Shown here in pieces: positions 17,943 to 26,708 of a DNA stretch of 64,000 nucleotides; the first letter of the stretch is position 1; every line of letters starts with the position of its first letter. The position numbers and the translations under genes are program-made. Location: contig NZ_JALQEM010000031.1 in assembly GCF_023630705.1 (NCBI RefSeq), forward strand, positions 62,001-126,000, given 5' to 3'. This stretch comes from Caballeronia sp. GAFFF1 (lineage in GTDB: Bacteria > Pseudomonadota > Gammaproteobacteria > Burkholderiales > Burkholderiaceae). The notes below the pieces were generated by a model that worked only from the letters and a program-made list of their open reading frames with translations, was not told the origin of the DNA and did no database searches.

Positions 17943-19102
17943 CGACAACGCTCAATCAACCTCACTGGCTCGGGGAACAGCACACGATGATTCGCGAAGC
18001 CGTGCGACGCTTCGCGGAAAATGAAGTCGCACCGCAATCGGAATCGCTATGGGAGCACGAGGCGTTTCCGTATGCGCTCTGGCGACATGCATGCGAACTC
18101 GGCTTCACCGGTTTGCCGTACCCGGAAGCGTTCGGCGGCGGCGGTGGCGACTGGCTCTCCTTCGTGATCGTGCTCGAAGAACTCGCCCGCGTGGATTGCG
18201 CCGTCGCCAATGCGCTGATGGCGAATTCGACGGTCGCGAGCCTATTGAACAACTACGGCACGACCGAACAGAAAGCGCGGTATCTGCGGCCCATTCTCGA
18301 CGGCACGCAGATCGGTTCCATCGGTCTTTCCGAGCCAGACGCCGGTTCGGATGCGGCGAACATCGGCACGCGGGCGGTCTTCGACGGCGAGCAGTGGATC
18401 ATCGACGGCGCGAAGACCTTCATCAGCAATTCGGGCACGGAGATAGGCGGGCCGACGGTGATCGCGGCAGCGACGGGCACGCGACCCGACGGCCGCAAGG
18501 AGATCTCCAATTTCATCGTGCCTCAGGGGACGCCAGGCTTCAGCAAGGGACGCAAGCTGCGCAAGATCGGCTGGCGCGCATCCATCACGCATGAACTGTT
18601 CTTCGACCGCTGCGCTATTCCGGCGAATCAGCTTCTAGGCGAACGCGGCGCGGGGCTGCGTCAGACATTGGCGCAGATTAGCACCGGTCGCATTCTCATC
18701 GGCGCGCTTGCACTAGGCATCTTGCAAGGGTCGCTGGAACGTTCGATGGCGTACATGAAAGAGCGGCGCGCGTTCGGGCGCGCCATCGCCGAGTTTCAGG
18801 GGCTTCAATTCAAGGTTGCCGACATGGCCACCGATGCCCATGCCGCGCGTCTCATGCTCTACGACGCCGCCGCGCTCAAGGATGCGGGCTTACCGTTCGA
18901 CGCGCAGGCTTCGCAGGCCAAGCTCTTTGCCACCGAACACGCGATGAAGGCCGCGCATCAGGCGGTGCAGATTCATGGCGGATACGGCGTGATGGCCGAG
19001 TTCGCGGTCGCCCGCGCATTTGGCGATGCCAAGGTGCTCGAGATCGTGGAAGGTACATCGGAAATACAACGCATGATCATTGCGCGCACGCTGCTCGCGT
19101 GA
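17939..19102 (+). CDS. Acyl-CoA dehydrogenase
   Basis: 387 aa FAD enzyme oxidising an acyl-CoA to a 2-enoyl-CoA. Signatures: GSIGLSEPDAGSDAANI (FAD/acyl binding), WIIDGAKTFISNSG, and the C-terminal IVEGTSEIQRMIIAR with the catalytic base at E371. ATG 17939 overlaps the crotonase stop (ATGA); longer in-frame readings through the crotonase gene are rejected because the family N-terminus begins here (MIREAVRRFAENEV). The electron acceptor would be ETF, which is not encoded nearby. Confidence 0.93.
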   Translation: MTTTLNQPHWLGEQHTMIREAVRRFAENEVAPQSESLWEHEAFPYALWRHACELGFTGLPYPEAFGGGGGDWLSFVIVLEELARVDCAVANALMANSTVASLLNNYGTTEQKARYLRPILDGTQIGSIGLSEPDAGSDAANIGTRAVFDGEQWIIDGAKTFISNSGTEIGGPTVIAAATGTRPDGRKEISNFIVPQGTPGFSKGRKLRKIGWRASITHELFFDRCAIPANQLLGERGAGLRQTLAQISTGRILIGALALGILQGSLERSMAYMKERRAFGRAIAEFQGLQFKVADMATDAHAARLMLYDAAALKDAGLPFDAQASQAKLFATEHAMKAAHQAVQIHGGYGVMAEFAVARAFGDAKVLEIVEGTSEIQRMIIARTLLA

Positions 19103-19129
19103 ACGCGCTTCGGAACCGAGGGGAACGTT

Positions 19130-20323
19130 ATGCTGGAAGGCATCAAGGTACTGAGCTTCACGCATTTCTTGCAAGGGCCCGCCGCCGTGCAGATGCTGGC
19201 CGACGTGGGCGCGGATGTCATCAAGATCGAGCCGCCGGGCGGCGCATTCGAACGCGGCTGGACCGGCGCGGATGCCTTCGTCGAAGGCGTGAGCGTGTTT
19301 TTTCTGCTCGGCAACCGCAATCAACGGAGCATCTCGCTCGATCTGCGGGAGGAATCCGCACGCGAGATCGTGTGGCGTCTGATCCGCGAAGCGGATGTGC
19401 TCATCGAAAACTATCGGCCCGGCGTGCTGGACAAGATGGGCTTCGGCTACGCACAGGTGCATGAGGTCAATTCTCGCCTCGTCTACTGCTCATGCACGGG
19501 ATATGGTTCGTCCGGCCCATATCTGAAGCGTCCGGGGCAGGACCTGCTGCTTCAGGCGATGAGCGGCATGACCATGCTCTCCGGCGATGCCGAGTCGCCA
19601 CCGACGCCGGTCGGCTCGGCGATCGTCGATCAGCATGCCGCCGCGCTGGCCGCATTCGGCGTGGTGGCCGCGTTGCAGGCGCGCGAGCGTACCGGCGTGG
19701 GCACGCGAGTGGAGAGTAATCTGCTCAACGCCGCGCTCGATCTGCAGATCGAGCCCTTCACGTACTACATGAACAAGGGGCCGCTCTGGGCGCGCACGCA
19801 TCCGCCGACCGGCAGCCGGTTTCATCCGGCGCCCTATGGCGTGTACCAGACGCGCGACGGCTACATCGCGATGTCGCTCACGCCTGTACAGAAACTCGCG
19901 AGCGCGTTGGCGTGTCCCGCCCTTGCGGAGTTCACGCATCCGAAGGATAACGTCCGGCGCCGCGAGGAAATCAATGGCCTTGTCTACGACACGCTCAAGA
20001 CGCGCACTACGGCCGAGTGGATGCATACCTTCGAGGAACACGACATCTGGTTCGCGCCCGTCAACGACTACGAACAGGTCGAGCACGACCCGCAGGTTTT
20101 GCACAATCAGATGATCGTATCGTTCGAGCATGAGCAGGCGGGGCCCGTGCGCGTGCTCGCGCATCCTGTCCGCTATGACGGCGAGACGCCACCCTTGCGC
20201 CGTCATCCGCCGAAACAGGGACAACATACCCGCGAAGTGCTCGCGGAACTGGGTTACACACCGCAAGAGATCGACGCCTATGTCGAGGGCGGTGTTGCGT
20301 TGACATCGAGGAGAGAAGCATGA
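19130..20323 (+). CDS. CaiB/BaiF-family (class III) CoA-transferase
   Basis: 397 aa. The N-terminus (MLEGIKVLSFTHFLQGPAAVQMLADVGADVIKIEPP, in segments) and GNRNQRSISLDLR are typical. D167 in the motif GSAIVDQHAA matches the aspartate that forms the acyl-enzyme intermediate in formyl-CoA transferase. Family members move CoA between carboxylic acids, so this enzyme probably activates the pathway's substrate at the expense of another CoA ester. It is followed by an ATGA overlap with the second MaoC gene. Confidence 0.9.
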   Translation: MLEGIKVLSFTHFLQGPAAVQMLADVGADVIKIEPPGGAFERGWTGADAFVEGVSVFFLLGNRNQRSISLDLREESAREIVWRLIREADVLIENYRPGVLDKMGFGYAQVHEVNSRLVYCSCTGYGSSGPYLKRPGQDLLLQAMSGMTMLSGDAESPPTPVGSAIVDQHAAALAAFGVVAALQARERTGVGTRVESNLLNAALDLQIEPFTYYMNKGPLWARTHPPTGSRFHPAPYGVYQTRDGYIAMSLTPVQKLASALACPALAEFTHPKDNVRRREEINGLVYDTLKTRTTAEWMHTFEEHDIWFAPVNDYEQVEHDPQVLHNQMIVSFEHEQAGPVRVLAHPVRYDGETPPLRRHPPKQGQHTREVLAELGYTPQEIDAYVEGGVALTSRREA

Positions 20324-20793
20324 GCGCACAACCGAACAACTGGCCGGCGCTCCTGCGCTTCGAGGATGTCGACATCGGCCGCACGCAGGTGATCGTGCAT
20401 ACGGTGACAGAAGCTGAAGTGAACGCATTTGGACGTCTGTCCGGCGACCTGAACCCGCTGCACATGGAAGATGCGTTTGCCGAGTGCTCGCCCTTCGGAC
20501 GGCGCGTGGTGCATGGGCTTTTGACAGCGGCGCTCGTGTCCGCGGCTCATACGGAACTCACGGGCCCAGGCTTCGCTTATGTCGGGCAGGAGCTGCGCTT
20601 TCTCGGGCCGGTTTATATCGGCGACACGGTGACGATCAACGTGTGCGTCGTCGAGAAGAAGCCGGCAAAGCGTATCCTCGTTATGGATACGACCGTTCGA
20701 AACCAGCAAGGACGTGTGGTGCTGAGCGGGCTATCCGCGCTGAAGGAACTGCGCTTCAACCAGGCGTTGATGGCCCGCAATCTCGCCGCATGA
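20320..20793 (+). CDS. MaoC-like hydratase, second copy in operon
   Basis: 157 aa hot-dog-fold enzyme with the textbook hydratase-2 motif SGDLNPLHMEDAFAE…VVHGLL, including the Asp-Asn-Pro-x-His core. Overlaps the CoA-transferase stop by four bases. It differs clearly from the first MaoC of the operon (16700-17125), so the pathway has either two hydration steps or a two-subunit hydratase; the sequence does not decide which. Confidence 0.87.
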   Translation: MSAQPNNWPALLRFEDVDIGRTQVIVHTVTEAEVNAFGRLSGDLNPLHMEDAFAECSPFGRRVVHGLLTAALVSAAHTELTGPGFAYVGQELRFLGPVYIGDTVTINVCVVEKKPAKRILVMDTTVRNQQGRVVLSGLSALKELRFNQALMARNLAA

Positions 20794-20931
20794 CCTCCGC
20801 ACCGCACCTTGCATGGTGTAAATGCCAGTAACGTCGACGGTCACTGCACCGCTACACTTCGTGCAGTGGCCCGCGATTCTCGGGCAGGCTGGCAGGCGCG
20901 AGACATAGCGCCGCCAACAGGGAGGAGACAG

Positions 20932-21828
20932 TTGGATACCGCTTGTTGTTGTCACGTTCCGGTCATTAGGATCGAGGACTACGAATACGGCGCGCACGTC
21001 AAGACGCCGGACTTTCACCTCGCGCCAATCGAGGCGCTAAAATCGACGCTCGTCTATCCGCATCGCCACGACTTCTATCACGTAATGTGGGTAATCGCCG
21101 GCAGTGGCTCGCACGTGATCGATTCTGTGCGCTACGAAGTCCGTCCCAATACGCTGTACTTCATGACGCCGGGCCAGATTCACGATCTGGATCTCTCCGC
21201 GGATACGCTCGGTTATTCGATCAGCTTCTCGTCCGAGTTCTTCGCGTTTCGCGTACAGAACCGCCACACCGAAACCGAGGTACCCGTCTACAACTTCGAA
21301 CAGCTCGGGGCGTGCCTGCATCTGAATGATGCGCAGGTCCGCGAACTCTCGCGCGTGATGGACGGAATCCGCGAAGAGTACCGCGATGAGCAAGTCGGCT
21401 ACACCGACGCGATCTGGGCCTGGCTGCATGTGTTCCTGATCAAGGTGGCGCGCATGTGCGACGCCGCCGCCATGCGCGACGCCGCCGCCTCACGCAGCGT
21501 GCTGCTCTCGCGCCGCTTCAAGAGTTTGCTAGAGAAGCATTTTCGTTCGGTGAACGAAGCGTCCGACTATGCGCGCCTTCTGAACGTGACCGAACGGGCT
21601 CTCAACGAGGCAACACGGCAAGCACTAGGCAGCACCGCGCCCAAACTCATTCGGGAACGCGTGATGCTCGAGGCCAAGCGTTTGCTGCTTCATTCCGAAG
21701 TGAATGTGGCAGAGATCGCCTCCATGCTGTCTTTCGACGATCCCGCCTATTTCAGCCGCTGTTTTCGCAAGCACACAGGCCGCTCACCGATCGACTACCG
21801 GCGTAGCCTCGACAAGCTGCATATCTGA
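20932..21828 (+). CDS. AraC-family transcriptional regulator with cupin sensor domain
   Basis: 298 aa from a TTG start, chosen because GGGAGGAG ends about six bases upstream and because upstream codons give no conserved sequence. The N-terminal cupin-like domain contains YPHRHDFYHVMWVIAGSGSHVID and TLYFMTPGQIHDL. The C-terminal double helix-turn-helix (about residues 195-295) ends in VAEIASMLSFDDPAYFSRCFRKHTGRSP, the AraC signature. It lies between the CoA-pathway operon and the GH88 gene. It is the obvious candidate to bind the three GTCCAA-N16-TCCTA elements, an inference from location and half-site spacing. No such element precedes its own gene. Confidence 0.9.
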   Translation: MDTACCCHVPVIRIEDYEYGAHVKTPDFHLAPIEALKSTLVYPHRHDFYHVMWVIAGSGSHVIDSVRYEVRPNTLYFMTPGQIHDLDLSADTLGYSISFSSEFFAFRVQNRHTETEVPVYNFEQLGACLHLNDAQVRELSRVMDGIREEYRDEQVGYTDAIWAWLHVFLIKVARMCDAAAMRDAAASRSVLLSRRFKSLLEKHFRSVNEASDYARLLNVTERALNEATRQALGSTAPKLIRERVMLEAKRLLLHSEVNVAEIASMLSFDDPAYFSRCFRKHTGRSPIDYRRSLDKLHI

Positions 21829-21857
21829 TTCGTCATGCCCCGCCTGAGTGCGGAAAT

Positions 21858-21912
21858 GTCCAACAGTTCACGCGTTTCATCCTAACGCCATCGCGCAGGC
21901 TCTTTTTAGAAT
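21858..21912 (+). promoter_or_regulatory. AraC-type operator, copy 3, with promoter of the GH88 gene
   Basis: GTCCAA at 21858-21863, 16 bases, then TCCTAAC starting at 21880. A good -10 hexamer TAGAAT follows at 21907-21912, 27 bases after the second half-site. The predicted -35 position (21884-21889) shows no TTGACA match and touches the second half-site, the layout of class II AraC activation. Confidence 0.68.
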
Positions 21913-21944
21913 CATCCTGCGCATGACGAACTCAAGGAGACACC

Positions 21945-23165
21945 GTGTCGAACGCAAAGAATCCGATGGCGCTGTCCGAAGAACAGATCAGGCTGTTTCG
22001 CGAAACGCTAGATAAGACTGCAAAGAAAGTGGCCGCCGACGAACTGACGTTCGGAGTCGAATTCCCGCAAGTCACCGGTCCCGACGGCCAATGGGTGCGT
22101 CTACCCGCCTCGCTTTCCGCCGGCTATGACGGTGACGCGTGGAGCCACGGCAACTGGTTCTGCGGCTTCTGGGTCGGGCTTCTGCTGACGTCGTATCTGC
22201 ATACCGGTGAGGCGCGGTTCCTTGAATGGGCGCGTGCCCGCATGCTGCTCGTCGGGCAGCGAGCGCAAGACCCGAATACGCACGACATCGGCTTCATTTT
22301 CGATAGCAGCGCCGTGCCGGGGCATCACATCACCGGCGACGAATGGTTCGCGGAGTTGGCGCTCGAAGCCGCCGACAAGCTGCGCGCGCGCCTCGTGACG
22401 ACTCGCGACGGCGCCTATCTCGCGTCATGGGGACCGCTGTCGGATCCGCGTGGCCGAAGCGCATCCGCAATCGACACAATGGCGAATTTGTCGCTGCTCT
22501 ACTGGGCCGCGAATCATGCCGACGACGGCAGCTACCGGCAAGCGGCCGACGCCCACGCCGAGATGACTGCGCGCGCCTTCGTGCGCGATGACGACTCGAC
22601 TTACCACGCCGTCGAATACGACGTGGAAAGCGGCATGCGCAAACGCGGCTATACATTTCAGGGCGCGTTCGACGAATCCGCGTGGAGCCGTGGTCAGGCA
22701 TGGGCAATTTACGGTTACGTCAACTCTGCGCGCGAAACCGGCAAGCGCAAGTACCTCGACCTCGCCGAACGTCTTGCCGATTACTATCTGCGTCGCCTCG
22801 AGGGGCGTCAGGTGCCGCCGTGGGACTTCGACGCCAAAGGCCGCGATGCCGAAATCAAGGACACGGCGGCCGCTGCGGTGGTTGCATCGGCGTTGCTGGA
22901 AATGGCGCGTCTGCATCCGGATACGCAGGTCGGCGCAAAGTGGCATCGCCATGGCACCGCGATGCTCGAAGCATTATGTCGCGAAGAATTCACGAAGGAC
23001 GGCCAACACGGCTTGCTACACAACTCGTGCTATTCGAAGCCCCATAACATCGGCGTGGATGGCGCGACCATGTTCGGCGATTTCTTTTTCGTCGAGGCGC
23101 TCTGCCGTGCCGTGCATCCGGGTAAACTGCGGCCGCTCGGTGACGCGCGCATTCCGCTCGCTTGA
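21945..23165 (+). CDS. GH88-family unsaturated glucuronyl hydrolase
   Basis: 406 aa, no signal peptide, so cytoplasmic. The GH88 (alpha/alpha)6-barrel signatures are present: NTHDIGFIFDSSA with D114, AIDTMANLSLLYWAA with D177, and SWSRGQAW-like AWSRGQAWAIYGY. D114 and D177 probably correspond to the two catalytic aspartates of Bacillus UGL. The family hydrates the double bond of a terminal 4,5-unsaturated uronic acid and releases the aglycone or sugar. GTG start with AAGGAG six bases upstream. The gene stands alone behind operator copy 3. Its pairing with CoA-ester enzymes is unusual. Confidence 0.88.
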   Translation: MSNAKNPMALSEEQIRLFRETLDKTAKKVAADELTFGVEFPQVTGPDGQWVRLPASLSAGYDGDAWSHGNWFCGFWVGLLLTSYLHTGEARFLEWARARMLLVGQRAQDPNTHDIGFIFDSSAVPGHHITGDEWFAELALEAADKLRARLVTTRDGAYLASWGPLSDPRGRSASAIDTMANLSLLYWAANHADDGSYRQAADAHAEMTARAFVRDDDSTYHAVEYDVESGMRKRGYTFQGAFDESAWSRGQAWAIYGYVNSARETGKRKYLDLAERLADYYLRRLEGRQVPPWDFDAKGRDAEIKDTAAAAVVASALLEMARLHPDTQVGAKWHRHGTAMLEALCREEFTKDGQHGLLHNSCYSKPHNIGVDGATMFGDFFFVEALCRAVHPGKLRPLGDARIPLA

Positions 23166-23172
23166 CCTCCAC

Positions 23173-23209
23173 GCGCTTCGCTTCAGAAGGCCGGCATGAA
23201 GCTGAGCGC
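23173..23209 (+). terminator. Hairpin after the GH88 gene
   Basis: GCGCT (23173-23177) plus GCTTCA (23180-23185) pair with TGAAGC (23197-23202) plus AGCGC (23205-23209), leaving a 2x2 internal loop. It begins eight bases past the stop codon. There is no U-tract. Confidence 0.35.
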
Positions 23210-23333
23210 GTACGCATCGAAGACGATTAGTCGAGCATGCGTCATCACACGGCCTTGTTCCCAGAACGTGTACACGCCTTTGCATACGCAGAACCAATGT
23301 TAGTAACAACAAGGCTCTTGCAACTTGCTTGCA

Positions 23334-23804
23334 TCACTCCGCAATGCGCTTGAAGCTGGCGTAGTAATCGTCGGTGTAATAGCACTCGCTGGTCTGTCTT
23401 CGCGCGCCGCCGCATACGATGCGGCGTTGCCCGCGATCCGTCGCACCCGGCGTGCGGACGGTGTAGGCGTGGTAGTAGCCGCGCGGCTGCTGGGGCAGCA
23501 GACCCGCGCTATTGCGGAACAGGACGCCGTCGTCCCGATACGGGAAAGGGCCGCCCGCCTTGATCAGACGCAGTGTGTCGGCGGCTTCCCCCGGCAGTTG
23601 CGCCCGGGCGACGGAAGGTAACGCACCGCGCTCTTGCGCGCCCGATGCGGCCGATATGCCGCTTGCCGCGCTCGCCTGCGAAGACGCCTGACTCGCGGCT
23701 GCGCCCGCTTCCTGATTCGCGTCCTTCGAGCCGCTCTTGTTGCATCCGCCCAGCACCGCGCTCAAGGCGAACAGGCAGGGGTAGATCCATGCGCGCTTGA
23801 CCAA
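23334..23804 (-). CDS. RNase Sa/barnase-like lipoprotein with substituted catalytic residues
   Basis: 156 aa from a TTG start with GGAG eight bases upstream; an in-frame ATG at 23855 would add 17 residues. A lipoprotein signal ends in VLGGC (Cys21), followed by a Gln/Ala/Ser-rich linker. The C-terminal domain matches the microbial guanyl-RNase fold: LIKAGGPFPYRDDGVLFRN, YYHAYTVRTPG, RGQRRIVCGG, CYYTDDYYASFKRI. In RNase Sa the catalytic base lies in HEYTV and the catalytic His in DHYATF; here these positions are Ala and Tyr. The fold appears retained while catalysis is probably lost. Divergent from the acyl-CoA synthetase. Confidence 0.78.
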   Translation of the reverse strand: MVKRAWIYPCLFALSAVLGGCNKSGSKDANQEAGAAASQASSQASAASGISAASGAQERGALPSVARAQLPGEAADTLRLIKAGGPFPYRDDGVLFRNSAGLLPQQPRGYYHAYTVRTPGATDRGQRRIVCGGARRQTSECYYTDDYYASFKRIAE

Positions 23805-23990
23805 GCCGTTGTCTCCGGTTGACTTGCATTCGACTATCGCCAACGGTTCCAGCATATCGCTAGTGGCGAGGGGCATCAATGCGAGGCGCGCAATTGTTTC
23901 GACACTCCATTCGTCCTGTGGAATCGTCGCGGCATGCGGAGAAAATCGCGATACGCTGGCACAATCGACGAGACTACAAGGAGTCCGCCC

Positions 23991-25613
23991 ATGCTGTCCA
24001 AAGAAACCAGTTACGAAGCCGCGGTCGAAAGCTTTCACTGGGCCATTCCCGAGCACTACAACATCGGCGTGGACGTCTGCGACAAATGGGCCGCCTCCCG
24101 TCCCGACGACACCGCTTTGATCCACGAACATCGCGACGGCAGCATCGAGCGACTGACCTTCGCGGAGTTGCGAACCCAGAGCAATCGCGCCGCCAACTGC
24201 TTTCGGGCGCATGGCATCGTGCAAGGAAGCCGGGTTGCGATCCTGATCGCGCAATCGCCGCAGACGGCCATCGCGCATATCGCCGCGTTCAAACTCGGCG
24301 CGATCTCGGTGCCGCTCTTTGCGCTCTTCGGCGAGGAAGCGCTGGAGTTTCGCCTGCGCGACAGCGGAGCCAGCGTGCTCGTGACCGATGCCGCGGGCGC
24401 GCGAAAGATCGCAGGCATCCGTGACCGGTTGCCCGCGCTGCGCACGGTGTTCGTGACAGGCGCGCAGCCTGAAGCGAGCGGCGCAGTCGAGAACTTCGAC
24501 ACGGCGCTCGCCTCGCAAATCGACACCTTCGAGCCCGTGGCGACAAGAGCCGATGACCCCGCCGTCATCATCTATACGTCCGGCACCACCGGCAAGCCGA
24601 AGGGCGCGTTGCATGCGCAGCGCGTGCTGCTCGGCCATCTGCCGGGCGTCGAGATGTCGCATGGCGGGTCGATCAGTCAGACCGACACGTTCTGGACGCC
24701 CGCGGACTGGGCATGGATCGGCGGCCTGCTCGATGTTCTTCTGCCCGCGCTGCACCACGGCGCGACAGTTGTCTCGCATCGCTTCGACAAGTTCAGTGCA
24801 AGCGCGGCGTTCGACCTGATGAGCCGTCACGGCGTGACGCACGTATTCCTCCCGCCGACGGCCCTCAAGATGCTGCGTACCGAAAAGACGCCGCGCGAGC
24901 GATGGAATCTGCGGCTGCGCTCCGTCGCGAGCGGAGGCGAATCGTTAGGCACCGAGCTTCTGACCTGGGGCCGCGAAGCACTCGGCATCACCATCAACGA
25001 GTTCTACGGTCAGACCGAATGCAACATGGTCGTCTCCTCATGCGGCAACTGGTTTCCGGCCCGGCCTGGCGCAATCGGACGCGCGGCGCCGGGGCACGAC
25101 GTGCGCGTGGTGAACGACCGCGGCGTCGTGCAGCCGGTCGATGAGATCGGCAACATCGCGATCAGGGCGCCGGACCCCGTCATGTTCCTGGGCTACTGGA
25201 ACAATCCTGCGGCGACAGCTGAGAAGTTCGCGGGCGACTACCTGCTCACGGGCGACCTCGGCCGCATGGACAGCGACGGTTTCATCCACTACGTGGGCCG
25301 CAACGACGACGTCATCACGAGCGCGGGCTATCGCATCGGGCCGGGACCCATCGAAGATTGCCTGCTGGGGCATCCCGCCGTTCGGCTCGTGGCGGTCGTA
25401 GGCGTGCCGGATGCAGACCGGACCGAGATCGTCAAAGCGTGCGTCGTCTTGAGCGACGGCTTCTCACCCAGCGACGAACTGACTCGCGAACTGCAGGACC
25501 ATGTACGCACGCGTCTGGCCGCGCACGAATATCCGCGCTTGATCGAATATCGTGAATCGCTCCCGATGACATCGACCGGAAAGCTCATCAGGCGCGAGTT
25601 GAGAAACACCTAG
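23991..25613 (+). CDS. AMP-forming acyl-CoA synthetase
   Basis: 540 aa of the ANL superfamily. The P-loop motif IIYTSGTTGKPKGALH, FYGQTECN, the hinge region TGDLGRMDSDGFIHYVGRNDD and the C-terminal STGKLIRREL with the adenylation Lys are all intact. It resembles acetyl/medium-chain acyl-CoA synthetases; the substrate cannot be read from sequence. ATG 23991 has AAGGAG eight bases upstream, whereas an in-frame ATG at 23934 has none. It may feed the neighbouring CoA-ester pathway, but no copy of the shared operator element precedes it. Confidence 0.9.
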   Translation: MLSKETSYEAAVESFHWAIPEHYNIGVDVCDKWAASRPDDTALIHEHRDGSIERLTFAELRTQSNRAANCFRAHGIVQGSRVAILIAQSPQTAIAHIAAFKLGAISVPLFALFGEEALEFRLRDSGASVLVTDAAGARKIAGIRDRLPALRTVFVTGAQPEASGAVENFDTALASQIDTFEPVATRADDPAVIIYTSGTTGKPKGALHAQRVLLGHLPGVEMSHGGSISQTDTFWTPADWAWIGGLLDVLLPALHHGATVVSHRFDKFSASAAFDLMSRHGVTHVFLPPTALKMLRTEKTPRERWNLRLRSVASGGESLGTELLTWGREALGITINEFYGQTECNMVVSSCGNWFPARPGAIGRAAPGHDVRVVNDRGVVQPVDEIGNIAIRAPDPVMFLGYWNNPAATAEKFAGDYLLTGDLGRMDSDGFIHYVGRNDDVITSAGYRIGPGPIEDCLLGHPAVRLVAVVGVPDADRTEIVKACVVLSDGFSPSDELTRELQDHVRTRLAAHEYPRLIEYRESLPMTSTGKLIRRELRNT

Positions 25614-25637
25614 CGGTTCACGCGACGACGGCACGGT

Positions 25638-26606
25638 TCATAGGCGTTGGCGCACAGCTAAGCGCGGCGCGCCGCGCGCAGCCGCCTTTGCTTGCGGCGA
25701 AAGCCAGGCTGGTTCCGCGAGATGCGCAGCGAGAAAATCGGCAAGCGCCGTCACTCTCGCCGGACGCGCCCGCGCCGATGGCGTGACGAAATACAGCCCG
25801 CCTCGGGTCAGGTGCCAGTCGGCCAGGATCGCTTCCAGCCGTCCGTCGGCGAGATATTCGCCCGCGATGAACTCGGGCAGCTCCGCGATGGCGAGTCCAT
25901 CGAGCAACGTCGGCAGTAGCGCATCCGAATTCGTGACGCGCAACGGGCCGACCGGCGTGACCGGTTCTTCATCGCCCGCGTCATTCACGAAGCGCCAGAC
26001 TTCGGTGCCCGCGCGGTAGGCATACGAGAGGCACGGCCGGCCAATCAGGTCGCGCGGATGCGTCGGCCGGCCAAAGCGTTCAAGATAGGCCGGCGATGCG
26101 ACGAGCAACTGCGAGACCGCGCACAGCCGCCTTGCCACGAGCGAGGAATCCGGCAAGGCGGCGATTCTGAGCGCCGCATCGAAGCCTTGCGCGACGATAT
26201 CGACCGTCGCATCCGACAAGTGCAGGTCCAGCGATATGTCCGGAAAGGCGCGCAGAAACTTGGGCAGCAGCGGCGCGATCCAGCGCACGCCGAACGACAT
26301 GGGCACGGCCACACGAATGAGCCCGCGCGGCTGCACCGACATCTCTCTCGCGGCGTTCTCGGCCTCCTCTGCTTGCCGATAAATGTCGCCGGCCTTCTCC
26401 GCGATAGTGCCGCCGAATTCCGTCAGCGCGAGCTGGCGCGACGTTCGGTTGAACAGCCGCGCGCCGAGCCGCTCCTCCAGCCTCGCCACGCCGCGCGACA
26501 CCGTCGCGACCGACACGCCCATCGTCCGGGCCGCAGCCGCGAACGAGCCCTCCTCGGCCACCTTCGCGAACATCGCCAGTCCTTCGAAATCGGGGAGCTT
26601 CGTCAT
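25638..26606 (-). CDS. LysR-family transcriptional regulator
   Basis: 322 aa. The N-terminal winged HTH ([36 protein letters not shown]) and a periplasmic-binding-protein-like effector domain are typical of the CrgA/DsdC-like LysR branch common in Burkholderia. ATG 26606 has AGGA upstream. Divergent from the SDR gene, with a perfect 21-bp palindrome between them, so it most likely regulates that gene and itself. Confidence 0.9.
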   Translation of the reverse strand: MTKLPDFEGLAMFAKVAEEGSFAAAARTMGVSVATVSRGVARLEERLGARLFNRTSRQLALTEFGGTIAEKAGDIYRQAEEAENAAREMSVQPRGLIRVAVPMSFGVRWIAPLLPKFLRAFPDISLDLHLSDATVDIVAQGFDAALRIAALPDSSLVARRLCAVSQLLVASPAYLERFGRPTHPRDLIGRPCLSYAYRAGTEVWRFVNDAGDEEPVTPVGPLRVTNSDALLPTLLDGLAIAELPEFIAGEYLADGRLEAILADWHLTRGGLYFVTPSARARPARVTALADFLAAHLAEPAWLSPQAKAAARGAPRLAVRQRL

Positions 26607-26612
26607 TTCATT

Positions 26613-26633
26613 CCTGCAATGATGGTTTGCAGG
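26613..26633. promoter_or_regulatory. LysR operator-like palindrome
   Basis: CCTGCAA (26613-26619), seven bases, TTGCAGG (26627-26633): a perfect inverted repeat containing T-N11-A spacing. It begins seven bases upstream of the LysR start codon and lies about 75 bases before the SDR start. Location and symmetry fit a LysR autoregulatory site. Confidence 0.6.
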
Positions 26634-26708
26634 CCAGTCTATTTCGAAACGACGCGGGCGTCGATATTCTCCTCGCATCGCTCAACGAAAATGGATAGGG
26701 AAAGAATC

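Noticed and set aside
20809-20931. Longer N-terminus for the AraC regulator from a TTG at 20809
   Set aside because: The extra 41 residues look unlike the family and lack a ribosome-binding site, while TTG 20932 has a strong one.
23997-24002. GTCCAA at the start of the acyl-CoA synthetase gene as a fourth AraC site
   Set aside because: No TCCTA follows at the required distance, and the match lies within the coding sequence.
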